DNA of 54,589 nucleotides from JANMCE01 sp031410595 (GCA_031410595.1 JANNZM010000067.1:1-54589); one strand, 5' to 3'. Counted from the first letter of the stretch, positions 1 to 8,210 are shown. Program-made: numbers and translations. Notes: generated by a model from the sequence alone, not told the origin.

Positions 1-192
1 GGTGGACGTGGTGCCGGTCCTCAGCGTGAGTCCGAGTCCGTCGATGGCATCGAGCACGGCCTCTTGCGTTCGCGGCAGCTCTAGACCCAACTCGGGGGTG
101 GCATGCAGGTGACGGCGGAGTTTCACCGTGTCGTCCAGCAGGGCTTCAGACGCAGCGAGCAGTTCGGTGTTTTCCTGCGAGGTCGTGCTCAT
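1..192 (-). CDS. M20-family amidohydrolase/peptidase, N-terminal fragment
   Basis: Read on the minus strand from the ATG at 192, this frame stays open to the window edge and gives 64 residues. They contain RRHLHATPELGLELPRT, the N-terminal signature of M20D metallo-amidohydrolases (hippurate hydrolase, N-acyl amino acid or IAA-amino acid hydrolases). The metal-binding part of the enzyme lies outside the window, so the substrate cannot be judged. The family hydrolyses N-acyl amino acids using two metal ions in the cytoplasm. The start is divergent from the AlkD-like gene, with only about 8-38 bases between the two start codons, so their promoters must overlap. Confidence 0.85.
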   Translation of the reverse strand, partial: MSTTSQENTELLAASEALLDDTVKLRRHLHATPELGLELPRTQEAVLDAIDGLGLTLRTGTTST

Positions 193-200
193 GGGACGAG

Positions 201-950
201 ATGCTACGTGAGGTCGAGCAGACTGATTCCATGTCGAAGCCCAACAGCAGTTGGAGCGACCTGGTCGTGCAACAAGTAGTCGCGGCGCTCGACCCGCTCG
301 CCGACCCATTGAAAGCGCCCGCGATGCGCGCCTACATGAAGGACGTTGCGCCGTTCCTTGGTATCCCATCGCCGGTGCGCGCGTCAGCGTTGCGCCCGGT
401 TTGGAAAGCAGTGGGAAAGGCTCCGTCGGCGCGTGATCTGGGGGACGCCGCGACCGAGTTGTTCGACTGCGACCAGCGCGAGTTTGCCTATGCCGCCCTC
501 GACCTTTTTGGTCGCAACAACAAAGTCATGGACGAGGCTTTTCTGGTCGAGGTGGTCGAGCCGCTCATCCTCACCAAGAGTTGGTGGGACACGGTAGACG
601 CCCTCCGTTCGGAGGCGGTCGGGCCACTGGTGGCACGCTATCCGGCACTGCTCTCGGTAGTGCATCGCTGGGCGGCCAGCGACAACCGCTGGCTGGTGCG
701 ATCAGCCATCATCCATCAGCTCGGGTACCACGAGCAGACCGATGTCGATCTGCTCTTCGATCTCTGTCGGATGCATGCCCATCAGAAGGAGTTCTTCGTC
801 GCGAAAGGCATCGGATGGGCCCTGCGCGACTACAGCTACACCGACCCCGACGCGGTCGAAGAGTTCATCGCCACGACCGATCTACGCCACTTGTCGAAAC
901 GGGAGGGCCTGAAAGCAATCGTTCGCAAGCGGGCCCAGGCGAAGGCCTGA
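201..950 (+). CDS. AlkD-like DNA alkylation repair protein
   Basis: The product (249 aa, or 239 aa from the ATG at 231) is helical throughout and matches the AlkD/HEAT-repeat DNA glycosylase family. REFAYAALDLF lies near residue 93, SWWDTVDALR near 128, DNRWLVRSAIIHQL near 161, and FVAKGIGWALRDYS near 201, followed by LSKREGLK. The tryptophan and aspartate of the SWWDTVD block and the arginine of the WLVRSA block are family hallmarks. AlkD enzymes excise N3- and N7-alkylated purines without base flipping. The 201 ATG has a GGACGAG-like sequence just before it; 231 is equally plausible. A strong bidirectional terminator follows the stop. Confidence 0.85.
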   Translation: MLREVEQTDSMSKPNSSWSDLVVQQVVAALDPLADPLKAPAMRAYMKDVAPFLGIPSPVRASALRPVWKAVGKAPSARDLGDAATELFDCDQREFAYAALDLFGRNNKVMDEAFLVEVVEPLILTKSWWDTVDALRSEAVGPLVARYPALLSVVHRWAASDNRWLVRSAIIHQLGYHEQTDVDLLFDLCRMHAHQKEFFVAKGIGWALRDYSYTDPDAVEEFIATTDLRHLSKREGLKAIVRKRAQAKA

Positions 951-960
951 CAAAACGAAT

Positions 961-992
961 GTGGCCCGTCCCGGCGGAGAGGGACGGGCCAC
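961..992. terminator. bidirectional hairpin terminator
   Basis: A perfect 12-bp stem (GTGGCCCGTCCC at 961-972 and GGGACGGGCCAC at 981-992) with an 8-nt loop lies between the convergent AlkD-like and secreted-protein genes. On the minus strand it runs into an AT-rich stretch containing TTTT, as expected of an intrinsic terminator. Confidence 0.8.
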
Positions 993-1015
993 GGTTGGTT
1001 GGGGTGCGGAAGGGT

Positions 1016-1750
1016 TTACGCCTTGGTGGTTGGAGGCGTGGTCGGAGCAGCCGGCTGGTCGTCGGCAGGCTGATCGTCGGCATCGTCGTCGTTGCCCCCG
1101 CCGTGGCCGCCCCTACCGCCGGGCATACCGCCCTTGCCGAACGGCATCTTGCCGTTTGCGAAGTCGGTGACCCTCTGGGTGAGGTTCGTCTTGATCTTGT
1201 CGGCCTGCGCCTGGGTCATGGTGCCGGCGGTGACTGCGGCATCGATCTTGGTGGTGATCTCCTTCACGGCTGCCTCAACGACGGTGTTCAGCGGGACGTT
1301 CTTCGACTCGGCGATCTTGGCGACGGTGGTGCCGTTCATGACCTGCTGCGTGAGGTCGTCACTGGTGATGCCAAGGGCCTTGGCCGCAGCGTCTACGACA
1401 CTCTTGCCGTCAGCCAAGCCGAACCCGCCCATGCCTCCCCGTGGACCATGAGCACGGCCGCCCGTGCCGCCGGCGGGCCGAGCGTCCTGGATGGCCTTCT
1501 TCACGGCGTCGGCCTGGGTCTGGGTGATGGTGCCGTCCTTCACCAGTTTGGCGAGGGCGTCGTCGATGGGGCTGACGCGAGTGGCAGGTTTGGCAGGGTC
1601 GGTCGTGGCGGGCGCCGTGGTAGCCGTGGTGGTGGTACTCGAGGTGGCGGTCTGGGCTCCCACGAGGTTGGGCGAGCCGAGGGCGAAGCCAGCACCAAGG
1701 CCTGCTACGGATGCAACAGCCACGGTGGCTGCGGCGAGATGTTTACGCAT
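1016..1750 (-). CDS. secreted helical-repeat protein, function unknown
   Basis: Protein of 244 aa with a signal peptide (MRKHLAAATVAVASVAGLGAG) and a Thr/Ala-rich linker. Two copies of a helix-turn motif follow, LVKDGTITQTQADAVKKAI near residue 67 and VTAGTMTQAQADKIKTNL near 170. A LysM-like or CarD-like helical segment (LGITSDDLTQQVMNGTTVAKIAESKNV) separates them. The tail is Gly-rich, acidic and proline/threonine-rich. Similar export-signal proteins with repeated 'G.(I/M)TQ.QAD' helices occur in actinobacteria and bacilli without known function. The ATG at 1750 was chosen because AGGAG lies 8 nt upstream and the signal peptide begins there; the frame is open 29 codons further upstream. Confidence 0.75.
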   Translation of the reverse strand: MRKHLAAATVAVASVAGLGAGFALGSPNLVGAQTATSSTTTTATTAPATTDPAKPATRVSPIDDALAKLVKDGTITQTQADAVKKAIQDARPAGGTGGRAHGPRGGMGGFGLADGKSVVDAAAKALGITSDDLTQQVMNGTTVAKIAESKNVPLNTVVEAAVKEITTKIDAAVTAGTMTQAQADKIKTNLTQRVTDFANGKMPFGKGGMPGGRGGHGGGNDDDADDQPADDQPAAPTTPPTTKA

Positions 1751-1866
1751 GAGGCATTCTCCTGAATGTTCCGTCTGAGGGATATCTTCATCTTGGGCCG
1801 ACGACCTGAGATTTGCCTGTGATGCGTCTACGAACATGCTGACGGCCGACGCGCGAATATGGAGTC

Positions 1867-3303
1867 ATGAGCCCAGCTACCAAGGCCGTCCCTGTTTCCA
1901 CCGCCAGCCATGACGCCGATGTCACAAGCGAGCTGCGGGCCTTCATGGCCCGATCGTGGGCGCCGGAGGTGGAAACAACGCCTGCCGTTGCGCCCGTCGC
2001 GGCCTACGCAGCGAAGCGTCGCAAAGGCCTGTCGGCCGCGTTTCCGGGCGAGGTCTTGGTGATTCCGGCTGGCCGGCTGAAGTTCCGATCGAACGATTCG
2101 CCCTACGCTTTTCGTCCCTACTCGGCCTTCGTGTGGTGCACCGGCAGCCAGGTGGAAGGCAGCGTACTTGTGATGGTTCCGCGCGGGCGCAGCCACGTCG
2201 CGACGTTGTTTGTGCGCGCTCGTAACGATCACAACACCGAGGCGTTCTATCGTGACCGCAATTACGGCGAACTGTGGGTTGGCCGTCGCCCGGGCGTCGT
2301 GGAAACAGCAGCCGAACTCGACATCGCCTGCAAGCCGCTCACTGAACTCGCCAAGGTTCTTCATAGTCAGCGCGCAAAACCGGTGCGCTGCCTACGCGGT
2401 CTCGACCCCGATGTTGACGTGGCTGCCGGCACCGGCCGCAAGAAGGCCGACATCGAACTTGATCGTTATCTCTCCGAAGCTCGGCTCATCAAAGATGACT
2501 GGGAGATTGGCGAGCTGCAGGACGCCGTTGATGCGACGTTGAAGGGCTTTGAGGACGTCGTGCGCGAGATACCGGCGACTGACAGTGAACGATGGCTGGA
2601 GGGCACGTTTCAGCGCCGGGCCCGTACCGATGGGAACGACGTGGGCTATGGCTCGATTGTCGCTTGTGGTCATCACGCGTGCATCTTGCACTGGACGGAC
2701 AACGACGGCCCGGTCCGCCCGGGCGAACTCGGTTTGCTCGACATGGGCGTCGAAGGCCACAACCTCTACACCGCCGATGTGACCCGCACCATCCCGTTGT
2801 CGGGCACGTTCTCGAAGGCCCAGAAGAAGGTTTACCGTGCCGTGCTGCGCGCCCAGGAAGCCGGCATCGAAGCGGCCGTCGCCGGCGCATCTTTTCTTGC
2901 ACCGCACGATGCTGCCATGCGTTCGCTCACGACCGATCTGATCTCGTGGGGTTTGCTGTCGGGTGACATCGAGGAGCTGCTGCGTACTCAGGTCTACCGT
3001 CGGTACACGCTGCACGGCACCAGCCACATGCTCGGTATGGACGTGCACGATTGTGCCCAGGCCCGCAATGAGTTCTATCGCGGTGGCACCCTGGCGGAAG
3101 GCATGGTGCTTACGGTTGAGCCGGGGTGTTACTTCCAGAAAGACGACCTCACCGTGCCCGAGGATTTGCGCGGTATCGGTGTGCGGATTGAAGACGACAT
3201 CGTCATCACCAATGGGCTTCCTCGTGTGCTGTCATCAGCCATCCCGAAGAAGGTCAACGACATCGAGAAATGGATGAAGCGGGTCCAAAAGCGCAAAGGC
3301 TGA
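1867..3303 (+). CDS. pepP: Xaa-Pro aminopeptidase (M24B, aminopeptidase P)
   Basis: Protein of 478 aa with the aminopeptidase P N-terminal domain (about 40-190) and the pita-bread catalytic domain (about 200-460). All dimetal ligands can be placed: the Asp of LLDMGVEG and the Asp of TADVTRTIP, the His of GTSHMLGMDVHD, the Glu of TVEPGCYF, and the Glu of GVRIEDDIVIT. The enzyme removes an N-terminal residue preceding proline and is cytoplasmic. Length is normal for the family. The gene stands alone between the divergent secreted-protein gene and the RCC1 protein. Confidence 0.93.
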   Translation: MSPATKAVPVSTASHDADVTSELRAFMARSWAPEVETTPAVAPVAAYAAKRRKGLSAAFPGEVLVIPAGRLKFRSNDSPYAFRPYSAFVWCTGSQVEGSVLVMVPRGRSHVATLFVRARNDHNTEAFYRDRNYGELWVGRRPGVVETAAELDIACKPLTELAKVLHSQRAKPVRCLRGLDPDVDVAAGTGRKKADIELDRYLSEARLIKDDWEIGELQDAVDATLKGFEDVVREIPATDSERWLEGTFQRRARTDGNDVGYGSIVACGHHACILHWTDNDGPVRPGELGLLDMGVEGHNLYTADVTRTIPLSGTFSKAQKKVYRAVLRAQEAGIEAAVAGASFLAPHDAAMRSLTTDLISWGLLSGDIEELLRTQVYRRYTLHGTSHMLGMDVHDCAQARNEFYRGGTLAEGMVLTVEPGCYFQKDDLTVPEDLRGIGVRIEDDIVITNGLPRVLSSAIPKKVNDIEKWMKRVQKRKG

Positions 3304-3393
3304 CCACGCTCCCAAATCAAGGGCGCTCGATTTGCTGCCCTTGGTCCAATCTTGGGTGTTTCTTGTCCGATATAGGCCGATCGACCGAGTGCG

Positions 3394-3436
3394 AGGCCTT
3401 CGCGTCGCCACTACGGTAGTGGCACGCGCGTGGCCT
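3394..3436. repeat. 43-bp imperfect palindrome upstream of the RCC1-protein gene
   Basis: AGGCC (3394-3398), CGCGT (3401-3405) and GCCACTAC (3407-3414) pair with GTAGTGGC (3416-3423), ACGCG (3424-3428) and GGCCT (3432-3436), with one bulged C and small internal loops. It lies between pepP and the start at 3475. It could be the pepP terminator, a stem in the leader of the next gene, or an operator. No T tract follows it. Confidence 0.6.
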
Positions 3437-3474
3437 ACCGGGAGGCCACTGTTCGCACTCACCTCAGGAACACT

Positions 3475-6066
3475 ATGGATCTCTCACGTCGCATTGGCCT
3501 ACTTGTGGTTGCATTTGCAACCGTCTTCACGGGTCAAAGCGTGCTGAGCGCCCCGAGTGCCTTCGCCGCGCCTCCCGTGATCGCGACCGGGTTCTTATCG
3601 GTCAGCGTCGCCAACCGTGGCGTGGTGAGCGCCGCTCCGGCAAGTGTGGCGGGAGCCAACATGATCCACGTGTGTGGCGTGACCAGCGGTGGCGGCCTCA
3701 AGTGTTGGGGTGACGGTGACGGCCACGCGCTCGGCGATGGCACTGCCAACGATCATCCCATCGCCTTCCCGGTCATTGCCTCAGGAGTGGCCCAGGTTGA
3801 ATCGGCTCGCACCTTCACCTGTGCACGCATGACGGACGCAACCGTGAAGTGCTGGGGTGATGGCAGCCAGTCTCATAATGCGCTGCCGACCCCGGTGAAA
3901 CTGAATTCGACCGAGACTCCGCTGATCGGGGTGGCCGAGATCTCGGTCGGGTCGGTCCATGCCTGCGCGGTCATCGTCGCGAATGGCGGCGTCAAGTGCT
4001 GGGGCAACAATGTCGTACACCAAATCGGTGATGGCACGGCCACCGGTGATAACGCGACCGATGTACGGACCTATCCCACCTCTGTGCTCGACCCCGACGA
4101 TCCGGCTCACCTTGCTCCCTTAACAGGCGTCGCTGACATATCCAGTGCAGGAGGAAACACTTGCGCGCGCAAGTCGTCCGGAGCAGTGGTCTGCTGGGGC
4201 GACAACTCTGCCGGCCAGCTCGGCAACGGCTCGACCTCGGTGCAGAACTTCCCGGTGCATGTGAGTGGCATCGCGTCCGGAGCCCTGCAGATCTCCACCG
4301 GCCGCCAGCACTCGTGTGCCGTGCTGGCCCTCGGCGAGCTTCGGTGCTGGGGAGAGAACACTCAGGCGCAACTGGGCAACAGTGCAACCGATGGTGAGAA
4401 CGTGCCGTCACCGGTTCAGATCCTCGCAAACGGTGTGAAGCAGGTGTCGGCCGGATCGATTCACACGTGCGCGGTCATGGTGGACTCGGGCCGAGCTAAG
4501 TGCTGGGGGGCGAATCTCGACTACTACCGCTCCGTCTTTTCCCAGCCCCACGTGTACTTTCCCATTGGTCAACTCGGCAATGGCCTGCTCGATGGCAACT
4601 ACGCCGACACACCAGTCGATGTCGTGCTGCCTGGTGGTTCCCCACTCGTCGGGGTCTCGCAGATCTCGGCTGGCTACGACGAGACCTGTGCAGTGCTCAC
4701 TGGTGGCGTGAAGTGTTGGGGGGACAACGAACACGGGCAACTCGGCAACAACCGTGTCACGAATTCGGCTAGTCCGGTCGACGTGCTTGAAGCGCCGACA
4801 GCGATGGCGGTTCCTCCTCAGCAGATGTTTGCACCGACAGTGAGCGCCGGTAACGGGCAGGTATCGGCAGCGTTCTCGGCTCCCGCCGACAACGGTCACA
4901 GCATTGCCGGCTACGTCCTGACCGCGTCGCCCGGCGGCACGATCGCCACCGGAACAACCTCGCCCATCGTCATGAACGGGCTCACGAACGGCGTCACGTA
5001 TACCTTCACGATAACGGCCTCGAACAGCGGGGGAACGTCGCCGCTGTCGACGGCATCTGCGCCTGTCACGCCCATCGCGCCGGTGGTGCTTGGTTCGAGC
5101 CCGTTGTTCATGCCGTTGGCCAAGCCCGATCGTTTGCTCGATAATCGGAATGGCCCGGTCGGCAGTTCGGCGACGGTAACGGTCAACAACCCGCACGATG
5201 GAGCGCTGCTCACGGTCACGGTGGTCGATCAGGCTTCCGATGGATTCGTGACGGTCTGGCCGTGCGATACGACCATGCCCAATACGTCCAACGTGAACTA
5301 CCGGGTCGGTCCGGCGATCCCGAACACCGTGAACATCACGCCTGCGGCCGATGGGACGGTCTGCGTGTTTTCCTCCACGCCGATCCACGTCATCATCGAT
5401 CAGACGGGTTCGTGGTCGAAGGTGTCCGGGTTCGCGGGTCAGGTTCCCGACCGCTTGCTGGACACGCGCAACCTCGGACCGCAAACGACAACGGGGGTCG
5501 CGTCGGGATTCGACCCGTCGAAGGCGGCGCTCGTGAACGTCACCGTCGTCGATGCTTCGGACCCAGGTTTCGTGACAGTGGGTCCCTGTTCGTCCGGCTT
5601 ACCGGAGACTTCCAACCTGAACTTCGTTGGCGGCGAGACCCGCGCCGCTGCGGCCATCGTGAAGCCCGATGCCAACGGCCAGGTGTGTGTGTTTTCGTCC
5701 GTCCGCGCCCACCTGCTCCTGGATCGCATGGGTACGCTGCCTCTCGCTCGGGTCGACACGTCGCACGCGCGTCGCATTATCGATACCCGCAACCTCGGTG
5801 GGCTGATTGCGCCGGGCTCAACCACGCTCGTCACCGCCGGGTCCTCGGCTCTGTTCATGAACGTCACGGTCGTGGACGCGCCGGCGGACGGATACCTCAC
5901 CGTGTACGGCGACAAAGCAGCGACGAGACCGGACACCTCGAACGTGAACTACTCGGCCGGCAACGCGTCATCGAACACGGCCCTCGTTCCGGTCAACAAC
6001 GCCGTCGTCGTGTATGCCTCCACTGGCTGGAAGGCCATTATCGACATCCAGGCCGAGATCACCTGA
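3475..6066 (+). CDS. secreted RCC1-repeat / FN3 protein with triple C-terminal repeat
   Basis: Protein of 863 aa. A signal peptide (MDLSRRIGLLVVAFATVFTG) is followed by about seven RCC1-type blades (residues about 40-440), each with a CWG motif such as GGLKCWGDGDGHALGDG and the matching HTCAV or HSCAV cysteine, suggesting a disulfide in each blade. A fibronectin type III domain follows (about 445-535). Three roughly 105-residue repeats begin at RLLDNRNG (about 549), RLLDTRNLG (about 658) and RIIDTRNLGG (about 764). Each carries 'VTVVD...DG(F/Y)(V/L)TV', 'TSN(V/L)N(Y/F)' and a terminal 'DQTG/DRMG/DIQAE' strand. No anchor signal or catalytic motif is seen, so it is probably a secreted binding protein. 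The 3475 ATG has AGGA 5 nt upstream and starts the signal peptide. Confidence 0.85.
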   Translation: MDLSRRIGLLVVAFATVFTGQSVLSAPSAFAAPPVIATGFLSVSVANRGVVSAAPASVAGANMIHVCGVTSGGGLKCWGDGDGHALGDGTANDHPIAFPVIASGVAQVESARTFTCARMTDATVKCWGDGSQSHNALPTPVKLNSTETPLIGVAEISVGSVHACAVIVANGGVKCWGNNVVHQIGDGTATGDNATDVRTYPTSVLDPDDPAHLAPLTGVADISSAGGNTCARKSSGAVVCWGDNSAGQLGNGSTSVQNFPVHVSGIASGALQISTGRQHSCAVLALGELRCWGENTQAQLGNSATDGENVPSPVQILANGVKQVSAGSIHTCAVMVDSGRAKCWGANLDYYRSVFSQPHVYFPIGQLGNGLLDGNYADTPVDVVLPGGSPLVGVSQISAGYDETCAVLTGGVKCWGDNEHGQLGNNRVTNSASPVDVLEAPTAMAVPPQQMFAPTVSAGNGQVSAAFSAPADNGHSIAGYVLTASPGGTIATGTTSPIVMNGLTNGVTYTFTITASNSGGTSPLSTASAPVTPIAPVVLGSSPLFMPLAKPDRLLDNRNGPVGSSATVTVNNPHDGALLTVTVVDQASDGFVTVWPCDTTMPNTSNVNYRVGPAIPNTVNITPAADGTVCVFSSTPIHVIIDQTGSWSKVSGFAGQVPDRLLDTRNLGPQTTTGVASGFDPSKAALVNVTVVDASDPGFVTVGPCSSGLPETSNLNFVGGETRAAAAIVKPDANGQVCVFSSVRAHLLLDRMGTLPLARVDTSHARRIIDTRNLGGLIAPGSTTLVTAGSSALFMNVTVVDAPADGYLTVYGDKAATRPDTSNVNYSAGNASSNTALVPVNNAVVVYASTGWKAIIDIQAEIT

Positions 6067-6194
6067 AGGCGGGCCTCCTCAGACCCCGACAATAGGCCGA
6101 TGGGCCGCCATGATCTCTACAAGGGCCGAACGTCGGTCACGCACGCTGCGCGAACTTGACGCCTACGCTGGAAGCGAGCAGGAGAAGGTGACGT

Positions 6195-6782
6195 GTGGAT
6201 GAGCAGAACGTGAGGCGGGTGGCGGTCTACTGCGGGTCGTCGTCGGGCAACGATCCGGCGTTTACTGAAGCAGCGGTCGAGACCGGTAAGGAGTTGGCCA
6301 AGCGAGGGCTGGAGCTCGTGTACGGCGGCGGTCGCGTTGGTCTGATGGGCTCGGTTGCCGACGCGGTTCTGGCTGAGGGCGGCGTCGTGCGCGGCATCAT
6401 CACTACCGCGCTCCTCGACGCCGAAGTGGGTCACATCGGCCTCACGAGCCTCGAGGTTGTCGGTTCAATGCACGACCGCAAGCTTCGGATGGCCGAACTC
6501 GCCGACGCATTTCTCGCCTTGCCGGGCGGCTTTGGAACGTGGGACGAACTCTTTGAAGTCATCACCTGGACGCAGCTCGGCATTCACTCGAAACCAGCAG
6601 CTGTGTTGAACACGAACGGCTATTGGGACGGCCTGTTGCAACAGACCAAACATGCGGCCGCCAACGGATTTATGAAGGAAACGCACGCCGAACTTCTCCG
6701 GTCTGCAGCGGAGCCGAAAGAGGTCGTTGACCTGCTGTTATCTCCCCTTCCGCTCCCCACGCCGAAGTGGGCGAAACGATGA
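6195..6782 (+). CDS. LOG-family nucleoside 5'-monophosphate phosphoribohydrolase
   Basis: Protein of 195 aa in the TIGR00730/LOG family. The phosphate-binding N-terminus (VAVYCGSSSGND), the YGGGRVGLMGSVADA loop and the signature LPGGFGTWDELFE, which supplies the catalytic Arg/Glu pocket (see also MHDRKLRM), are all present. These enzymes release the base from cytokinin riboside 5'-monophosphates or related AMP derivatives. In actinobacteria the physiological substrate is often unknown, and older annotations call them lysine decarboxylases, wrongly. The start is GTG, with GGAGAAGG about 8 nt upstream. Confidence 0.9.
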   Translation: MDEQNVRRVAVYCGSSSGNDPAFTEAAVETGKELAKRGLELVYGGGRVGLMGSVADAVLAEGGVVRGIITTALLDAEVGHIGLTSLEVVGSMHDRKLRMAELADAFLALPGGFGTWDELFEVITWTQLGIHSKPAAVLNTNGYWDGLLQQTKHAAANGFMKETHAELLRSAAEPKEVVDLLLSPLPLPTPKWAKR

Positions 6783-6910
6783 CAAACGTGCGTCAATTTC
6801 ACCGAATTTCGAATATCTCCTTGCACGATTTCGAGAGATGGTGCAAAGTCTTCTTCGTGATCAATGTCCACACCTCCCAACTGAGCATTTTCGGCGGCGC
6901 CCCCGCTGGC

Positions 6911-6991
6911 ATGCTCGATTGCGCGCGGTCGTGGGGCAAAGAATCCCGCCCGCAGGCCCCTGTTTCCGAGGAGGCGCTCGTACCTGGTTGA
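6911..6991 (+). CDS. putative leader peptide (uORF) of the whiB7-like gene
   Basis: This 26-codon frame starts at ATG 6911 and ends 28 nt before the terminator stem at 7020. It is short, lacks a good Shine-Dalgarno sequence and has no recognisable homologue by eye. The same reading frame is open further upstream, back into the LOG gene. It is listed because a translated uORF placed just before an intrinsic terminator is how whiB7 is controlled in mycobacteria. It could equally be chance. Confidence 0.3.
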   Translation: MLDCARSWGKESRPQAPVSEEALVPG

Positions 6992-7019
6992 TTGCCAAAC
7001 GCACTCAGCCGCTTACGAG

Positions 7020-7062
7020 CGAGCCGCCCTCGGATCTCCGGGAGGCGGCTCGAATTGTTTTT
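7020..7062 (+). terminator. intrinsic terminator inside the whiB7-like leader
   Basis: CGAGCCGCC (7020-7028) pairs perfectly with GGCGGCTCG (7044-7052), followed by AATTGTTTTT. It lies 52 nt before the whiB7-like start, so transcription from upstream must pass it to reach the gene. It may also simply terminate LOG transcription. Confidence 0.75.
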
Positions 7063-7113
7063 CGGGTCATCTCCCTTGTCGTACAAAACACCGAAACAAG
7101 GAGGTGACCCCAA

Positions 7114-7419
7114 ATGACCCTTACCCAGACCAACCCGCTCGTGTTCGAGCTCCCGACCATCACCGGTGCTCCGTGCTCCGGCCTGATCGATGTCTTTTTC
7201 CCCAGCCCGTCATTGAAGGCTGATGAGCGAAACGCGCTTGTCGGCCGGGCCAAGGCGCTGTGCGCATCGTGCGAGCACGCCGAGGTCTGCTTTGCCGGCG
7301 CCATCGAGCGGGCTGAGGTGGAAGGCGTCTGGGGCGGCCACCTTTTCCGAGACGGTCAGGTCATCGAAGGCTTCATCGGCCCCGGCCGACCCCGCAAGGT
7401 GCAGACCTGCGCCGCATAA
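7114..7419 (+). CDS. whiB7: WhiB7-like iron-sulfur transcriptional regulator
   Basis: Protein of 101 aa with the four WhiB cysteines: C20 in GAPCSG, then CASCEHAEVC (CxxC-x5-C), ligating a 4Fe-4S cluster. The turn GVWGGHLF and a C-terminal AT-hook GRPRK follow. The AT-hook together with GVWGG singles out the WhiB7 subgroup, which binds the primary sigma factor and AT-rich DNA next to the -35 and activates antibiotic-resistance genes. Mycobacterial WhiB7 is about 92 aa. The gene has an ideal Shine-Dalgarno sequence (AAGGAGGTGA, 6-nt spacer) and a leader with a terminator. A GC-rich hairpin follows it. The subgroup assignment is by motif; orthology was not tested. Confidence 0.8.
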   Translation: MTLTQTNPLVFELPTITGAPCSGLIDVFFPSPSLKADERNALVGRAKALCASCEHAEVCFAGAIERAEVEGVWGGHLFRDGQVIEGFIGPGRPRKVQTCAA

Positions 7420-7432
7420 CCGACTGACGGCA

Positions 7433-7481
7433 ACGGCCGCGGGCACCTCCTTCGTTCTGCGTTGGCAGGATCCGCGGCCGT
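7433..7481 (+). terminator. hairpin after the whiB7-like gene
   Basis: ACGGCCGCGG (7433-7442) pairs perfectly with CCGCGGCCGT (7472-7481), starting 13 nt after the stop codon. There is no T tract, so termination efficiency is uncertain. Confidence 0.55.
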
Positions 7482-7562
7482 CTCCCGCCCAGGAGTTCTT
7501 ACAGATCGCTTAACTCAGTGCCCGCCGTAGGCATCGGCCGATTGCTGTCGTATCCTGAGGTC

Positions 7563-8210
7563 ATGGCCTGGTTCACAAAATCAACGATGCCCACCCCCGA
7601 TGAAGCACTTCCTGGTCGCACGGCCACCATGCCGGTGCCTTCGAAGCACTACGTCAACGGCAACCCGATTACAGGGCCGTGGCCAGCTGGCATCGAAACC
7701 GCGGTGTTCGGTCTCGGCTGCTTCTGGGGAGCCGAGCGCATCTTCTGGCAGACGCCCGGCGTGTACTCCACAGCCGTTGGCTACTCGGGTGGCTTCACGC
7801 CAAATCCGACGTATCAGGAGACATGCACGGGTAAGACCGGACACAACGAAGTGGTGCTCGTTGCGTTCGATCCTGCCGTCATCAGTTTTGAATCGTTGTG
7901 CAAAGTCTTCTGGGAATCGCACAACCCCACGCAAGGTATGCGCCAGGGTAACGATGCAGGCACGCAATATCGCAGCGGTATCTACTACGCCAACGACGAG
8001 CAGAAGGCCGTCGCCGAACACACGCGCGACATCTTCCAAAAGGAATTGACCGCGGCAAGACATGGTGAGATCACCACCGAGATCGCCCCGCTCGGCGCCT
8101 TCTACTATGCCGAGGAATACCACCAGCAGTACCTCGCCAAGAACCCCGACGGTTACTGCGGCATTGGCGGCATGGGTGTCTCGTGTCCCATCGGACTACC
8201 TCGTTCGTGA
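7563..8210 (+). CDS. msrA: peptide methionine sulfoxide reductase A
   Basis: Protein of 215 aa with the MsrA active site GLGCFWGAERIFW (catalytic Cys at about residue 57) and the family blocks TAVGYSGG, GHNEVV, FWESHNPTQGMRQGNDAGTQYRSGIYY and AEEYHQQYLAKNPDGYCGIGGMG. The C-terminal CGIGGMGVSC supplies candidate resolving cysteines. It reduces methionine-S-sulfoxide in free or protein form using thioredoxin in the cytoplasm. The ATG at 7563 gives the usual N-terminal extension; the frame is open 15 codons upstream. The stop overlaps a possible GTG start of the next gene. Confidence 0.95.
   Translation: MAWFTKSTMPTPDEALPGRTATMPVPSKHYVNGNPITGPWPAGIETAVFGLGCFWGAERIFWQTPGVYSTAVGYSGGFTPNPTYQETCTGKTGHNEVVLVAFDPAVISFESLCKVFWESHNPTQGMRQGNDAGTQYRSGIYYANDEQKAVAEHTRDIFQKELTAARHGEITTEIAPLGAFYYAEEYHQQYLAKNPDGYCGIGGMGVSCPIGLPRS

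Larger units (their letters stand above)
6821..7113 (+). promoter_or_regulatory. attenuator-type leader of the whiB7-like gene
   Basis: This non-coding stretch between the LOG gene and the whiB7-like gene has the layout of a WhiB7 leader. A possible promoter (TTGCAC at 6821, CAAAGT at 6844, spacer 17) has AT-rich DNA upstream of the -35. TTGCAC and GTGCAA (6841) also form an inverted repeat. A possible 26-codon upstream ORF runs 6911-6991, and a 6-codon ORF 6864-6884. The terminator at 7020-7062 and a perfect Shine-Dalgarno sequence AAGGAGGTGA at 7098-7107 follow. GGCGGC at 6893-6898 could pair with the 5' arm of the terminator as an antiterminator. Mycobacterial whiB7 is controlled by such ribosome-sensing attenuation; the assignment here is inference from layout. 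Confidence 0.55.

Noticed and set aside
581..1765. A 394-aa plus-strand frame
   Set aside because: It overlaps the AlkD-like gene and is antisense to the secreted helical-repeat protein; composition is random Gly/Arg typical of high-GC shadow frames.
4408..5484. 358-aa minus-strand frame
   Set aside because: Arg-rich shadow of the RCC1/FN3 gene without recognisable motifs.
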